A model generated the notes under the pieces. It saw only the letters and a program-made list of their open reading frames with translations, was not told the DNA's origin and made no database searches. Shown here piece after piece: positions 5,755 to 6,992 of a stretch of DNA of 6,992 nucleotides (its first letter is position 1; the number at the start of each line of letters is the position of its first letter). The stretch covers positions 1-6,992 of the forward strand of contig NZ_JARGYT010000066.1 of the NCBI RefSeq assembly GCF_034470605.1, in the 5' to 3' direction. Source of the stretch: Cyrtobacter comes. Its GTDB lineage: Bacteria; Pseudomonadota; Alphaproteobacteria; Rickettsiales; Midichloriaceae. Position numbers and translations under genes: made by a program.

Positions 5755-6906
5755 ATGTTAGAAAGAAGTAAATTAGGCCATTTATTCATATTTTTCTTTC
5801 TATTATTGCTGCTAGCCTCTTTATTAGGTAAGGGGGCTTATGCTGATTTATACAAAGAATGTGTTTTTGCATGGGAATTTAGCAATAACGATAAGGTACT
5901 TATAGTAACAAGGCCTGTTGGTAAAGTTTGCTATAATAGATGTAAAAGTGAATGCTCATCTTTTTTAAGATCACAGGATGAGAGTATGGAAGTTGATATA
6001 TTTTCTGTTTCTGGTGATTTGAACGGTGATATATTTGAAAAATGCATGCATACATGCCAAAGTGGTAACAATTTTTCTTCTAAATACAGGGAGATAAAGC
6101 CTAGTGGTGGCTTTACTTGGAAGCCATCAATTACCACAAAAGTAGCGTGCGCACAGTATGGTACACAAGGTGTTGCTGCTGCTAATTATAATTATTATTC
6201 TTCTGGTATTGAGCTTAAAAAAGATGATGAAGTTGTTATAACTTTGGCAAACAGTCCTTCTATTGGTGGTAATAGGATATATACTTGTGGTTTTAAGACT
6301 ATAAAACTAGAGCCAATATTTAAATCATATAACGATGATGATATAGAGTGGAATAGTGCGCTAGGATGGAATGCTAAAAATAAATCACCAACAAGTACTG
6401 ATATAAATATATCGCATAAAGATTATCTTGAGATTACTTACAGTGGAAATTTAATAAGGCGAAATAGTATTATTGGTACTGGGTGCGATATTAGTGCAGA
6501 TAGGCTAATAGCTTTGGTTAATTTTCACAATGGCTGGATCATTAGCCAGACATCACTGGGGTATATACCAGGGCAGAGCTTAAGCATTGAAGATTTTATA
6601 CCTAGGTTCAATCAGAAAGGTGAGTTGGAAAAGGTTGATCAAGTTACTGAGAAAGGTACAGATAAGAGTTTTATAGGTTTAAATGGAAGGGCTTGGTATG
6701 AAAGACATATTATAGATAAAAAGACAGAAGAATTTTTTAAAAAATACCCAGATTATCTAAGGTGTATAATAGACAGCAATGATTATAGGGATGGAAAAAT
6801 AAGGGAGAGGTGGAAGAAGCATATCTTTTCTGGCTTTATAGATGCGCCATATCTTTTGCCACAAAACGATAATACTTTGTTTCTAAGACATGCTAGGCAC
6901 TGTTAA
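5755..6906 (+). CDS. Secreted Cys-rich protein of unknown function, 3'-truncated by an IS
   Basis: I do not recognise the family with certainty. The product begins with a clear signal peptide: basic LERSKLGH, a hydrophobic core at about 10-24, then AYA before D31 as a signal peptidase I site, so it is exported. The mature part has spaced cysteines C59-x3-C63-x3-C67 and C97-x3-C101, plus C36, C132, C178, C244 and C337, suggesting disulfides. Two similar beta-like segments (GIELKKDDEVVITL, 151-164, and DINISHKDYLEITY, 216-229) look like a faint internal repeat. No other membrane segment is seen. The native frame reaches only about 6895; the last residues (RHC) and the TAA come from the IS end, so the real C-terminus is missing. 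One possibility is the exported N-terminal region of an extended Rickettsiales VirB6-like protein, whose membrane part would have followed, but this is inference only. Ribosome site is poor. Confidence 0.75.
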   Translation: MLERSKLGHLFIFFFLLLLLASLLGKGAYADLYKECVFAWEFSNNDKVLIVTRPVGKVCYNRCKSECSSFLRSQDESMEVDIFSVSGDLNGDIFEKCMHTCQSGNNFSSKYREIKPSGGFTWKPSITTKVACAQYGTQGVAAANYNYYSSGIELKKDDEVVITLANSPSIGGNRIYTCGFKTIKLEPIFKSYNDDDIEWNSALGWNAKNKSPTSTDINISHKDYLEITYSGNLIRRNSIIGTGCDISADRLIALVNFHNGWIISQTSLGYIPGQSLSIEDFIPRFNQKGELEKVDQVTEKGTDKSFIGLNGRAWYERHIIDKKTEEFFKKYPDYLRCIIDSNDYRDGKIRERWKKHIFSGFIDAPYLLPQNDNTLFLRHARHC

Positions 6907-6914
6907 CAAAGGTT
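6896..6914 (+). repeat. IS terminal inverted repeat (right copy)
   Basis: GGCACTGTTAACAAAGGTT is identical in inverted orientation to 79-97 and is flanked outside by TA. Its central GTTAAC is a palindrome carrying TAA on both strands. It therefore supplies the stop of the transposase (6905-6903, minus strand) and the stop of the interrupted gene (6904-6906, plus strand), which overlap by two bases. Confidence 0.85.
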
Positions 6915-6992
6915 GTATTTAATAGATGCTAAAGCTATAAAGGCAAGGAAAGAGAGATCGGATTTCTCAAATCGTAATGCTAAGCGTCGATT
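6903..6992 (-). CDS. IS5-family transposase, C-terminal 29 residues
   Basis: Reading inward from the right edge, the minus strand is open for 29 codons to a TAA at 6905-6903. The peptide contains RRLALRFEKSDLSFLAFIAL, which resembles the conserved end of IS5-group DDE transposases (pattern RR-A-R-[FY]-[DE]-K-x5-F-[LI]-A/G-F). The catalytic DDE residues lie outside the window except possibly the helix after the final E. Whether the full gene is intact cannot be seen. Partial at its 5' end. Confidence 0.72.
   Translation of the reverse strand, partial: NRRLALRFEKSDLSFLAFIALASIKYNLC

Larger units (their letters stand above)
6896..6992 (-). mobile_element. IS5-family insertion sequence, transposase-end side (partial)
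   Basis: An IS begins at 6896 and continues beyond the right edge. It carries the 3' end of a transposase on the minus strand, ending 7 bp from the element border, as in compact IS elements. Its orientation appears to match that of the left copy (transposase on the minus strand in both), so the two flank the window as direct repeats. It has inserted into the gene starting at 5755. Confidence 0.8.

Noticed and set aside
4885..6137. Minus-strand open frames of 92 and 68 codons opposite the MATE gene and the secreted-protein gene
   Set aside because: They are antisense to longer, better-supported frames with membrane segments or a signal peptide, and have no features of their own.
79..6914. IS6/IS26-like element, suggested by the GGCACTGTT start of the repeat
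   Set aside because: The transposase tail at 6992-6903 resembles IS5-type ends rather than IS6, and the repeat continues AACAAAGG instead of GCAAA.
1..6992. CRISPR array, toxin-antitoxin pair, retron or other defence system
   Set aside because: No regularly spaced direct repeats, no small paired genes and no reverse transcriptase or nuclease motifs are present in any frame.

Overview
This is a strongly AT-rich, tightly packed piece of bacterial chromosome, most likely from an obligate intracellular alphaproteobacterium of the Rickettsiales, perhaps a Midichloriaceae-like member. The reasons are the base composition, the alphaproteobacterial style of the thioredoxin reductase N-terminus (RASLNP, PGGQLTITTDVENYPGF, IQGPWLM), the short zinc-free methionyl-tRNA synthetase, and IS5-type insertion sequences next to household genes. 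The placement is inferred from composition and remembered family features; no search was run.

Layout. Positions 1-97 are one end of an insertion sequence lying to the left. Positions 98-355 hold no recognisable gene and end in a strong hairpin terminator at 301-340. Four minus-strand genes follow, read from high to low coordinates: a 2-Cys peroxiredoxin (ahpC-like, 4105-3512), thioredoxin reductase (trxB, 3386-2466), a DUF218/SanA-YdcF-like membrane-anchored protein (2454-1837) and metG (1840-356). The last three form a tight block: an 11-nt gap, then a 4-nt ATGA overlap, then the terminator. A divergent promoter region (4106-4291) separates ahpC from a plus-strand MATE-family transporter (4292-5584). 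After a 170-nt gap with hairpins comes a plus-strand gene for a secreted, cysteine-rich protein of unknown function (5755-6906). It is cut off by the end of a second IS element at 6896, and the last 29 codons of that element's transposase run off the right edge on the minus strand.

How the genes work together. AhpC reduces peroxides, and TrxB regenerates reduced thioredoxin, a possible electron donor for AhpC. Their adjacency makes a compact peroxide-defence module, although no thioredoxin gene is visible. The DUF218 protein and metG look like passengers in the trxB transcription unit. The MATE pump and the secreted protein are a separate, plus-strand, envelope-directed pair without evidence of a shared function.

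The most notable structure is that the window is almost exactly the segment between two IS ends sharing a 21-bp inverted match (79-99 and 6894-6914). Both copies appear to point the same way, so the arrangement resembles a composite transposon or a recombination-prone segment, though the cargo looks like ordinary chromosome. The right-hand copy interrupts the secreted-protein gene, and its terminal repeat supplies the stop codon. I see no convincing undescribed system; the best lead is the truncated Cys-rich secreted protein, possibly the exported front part of an extended VirB6-like protein.
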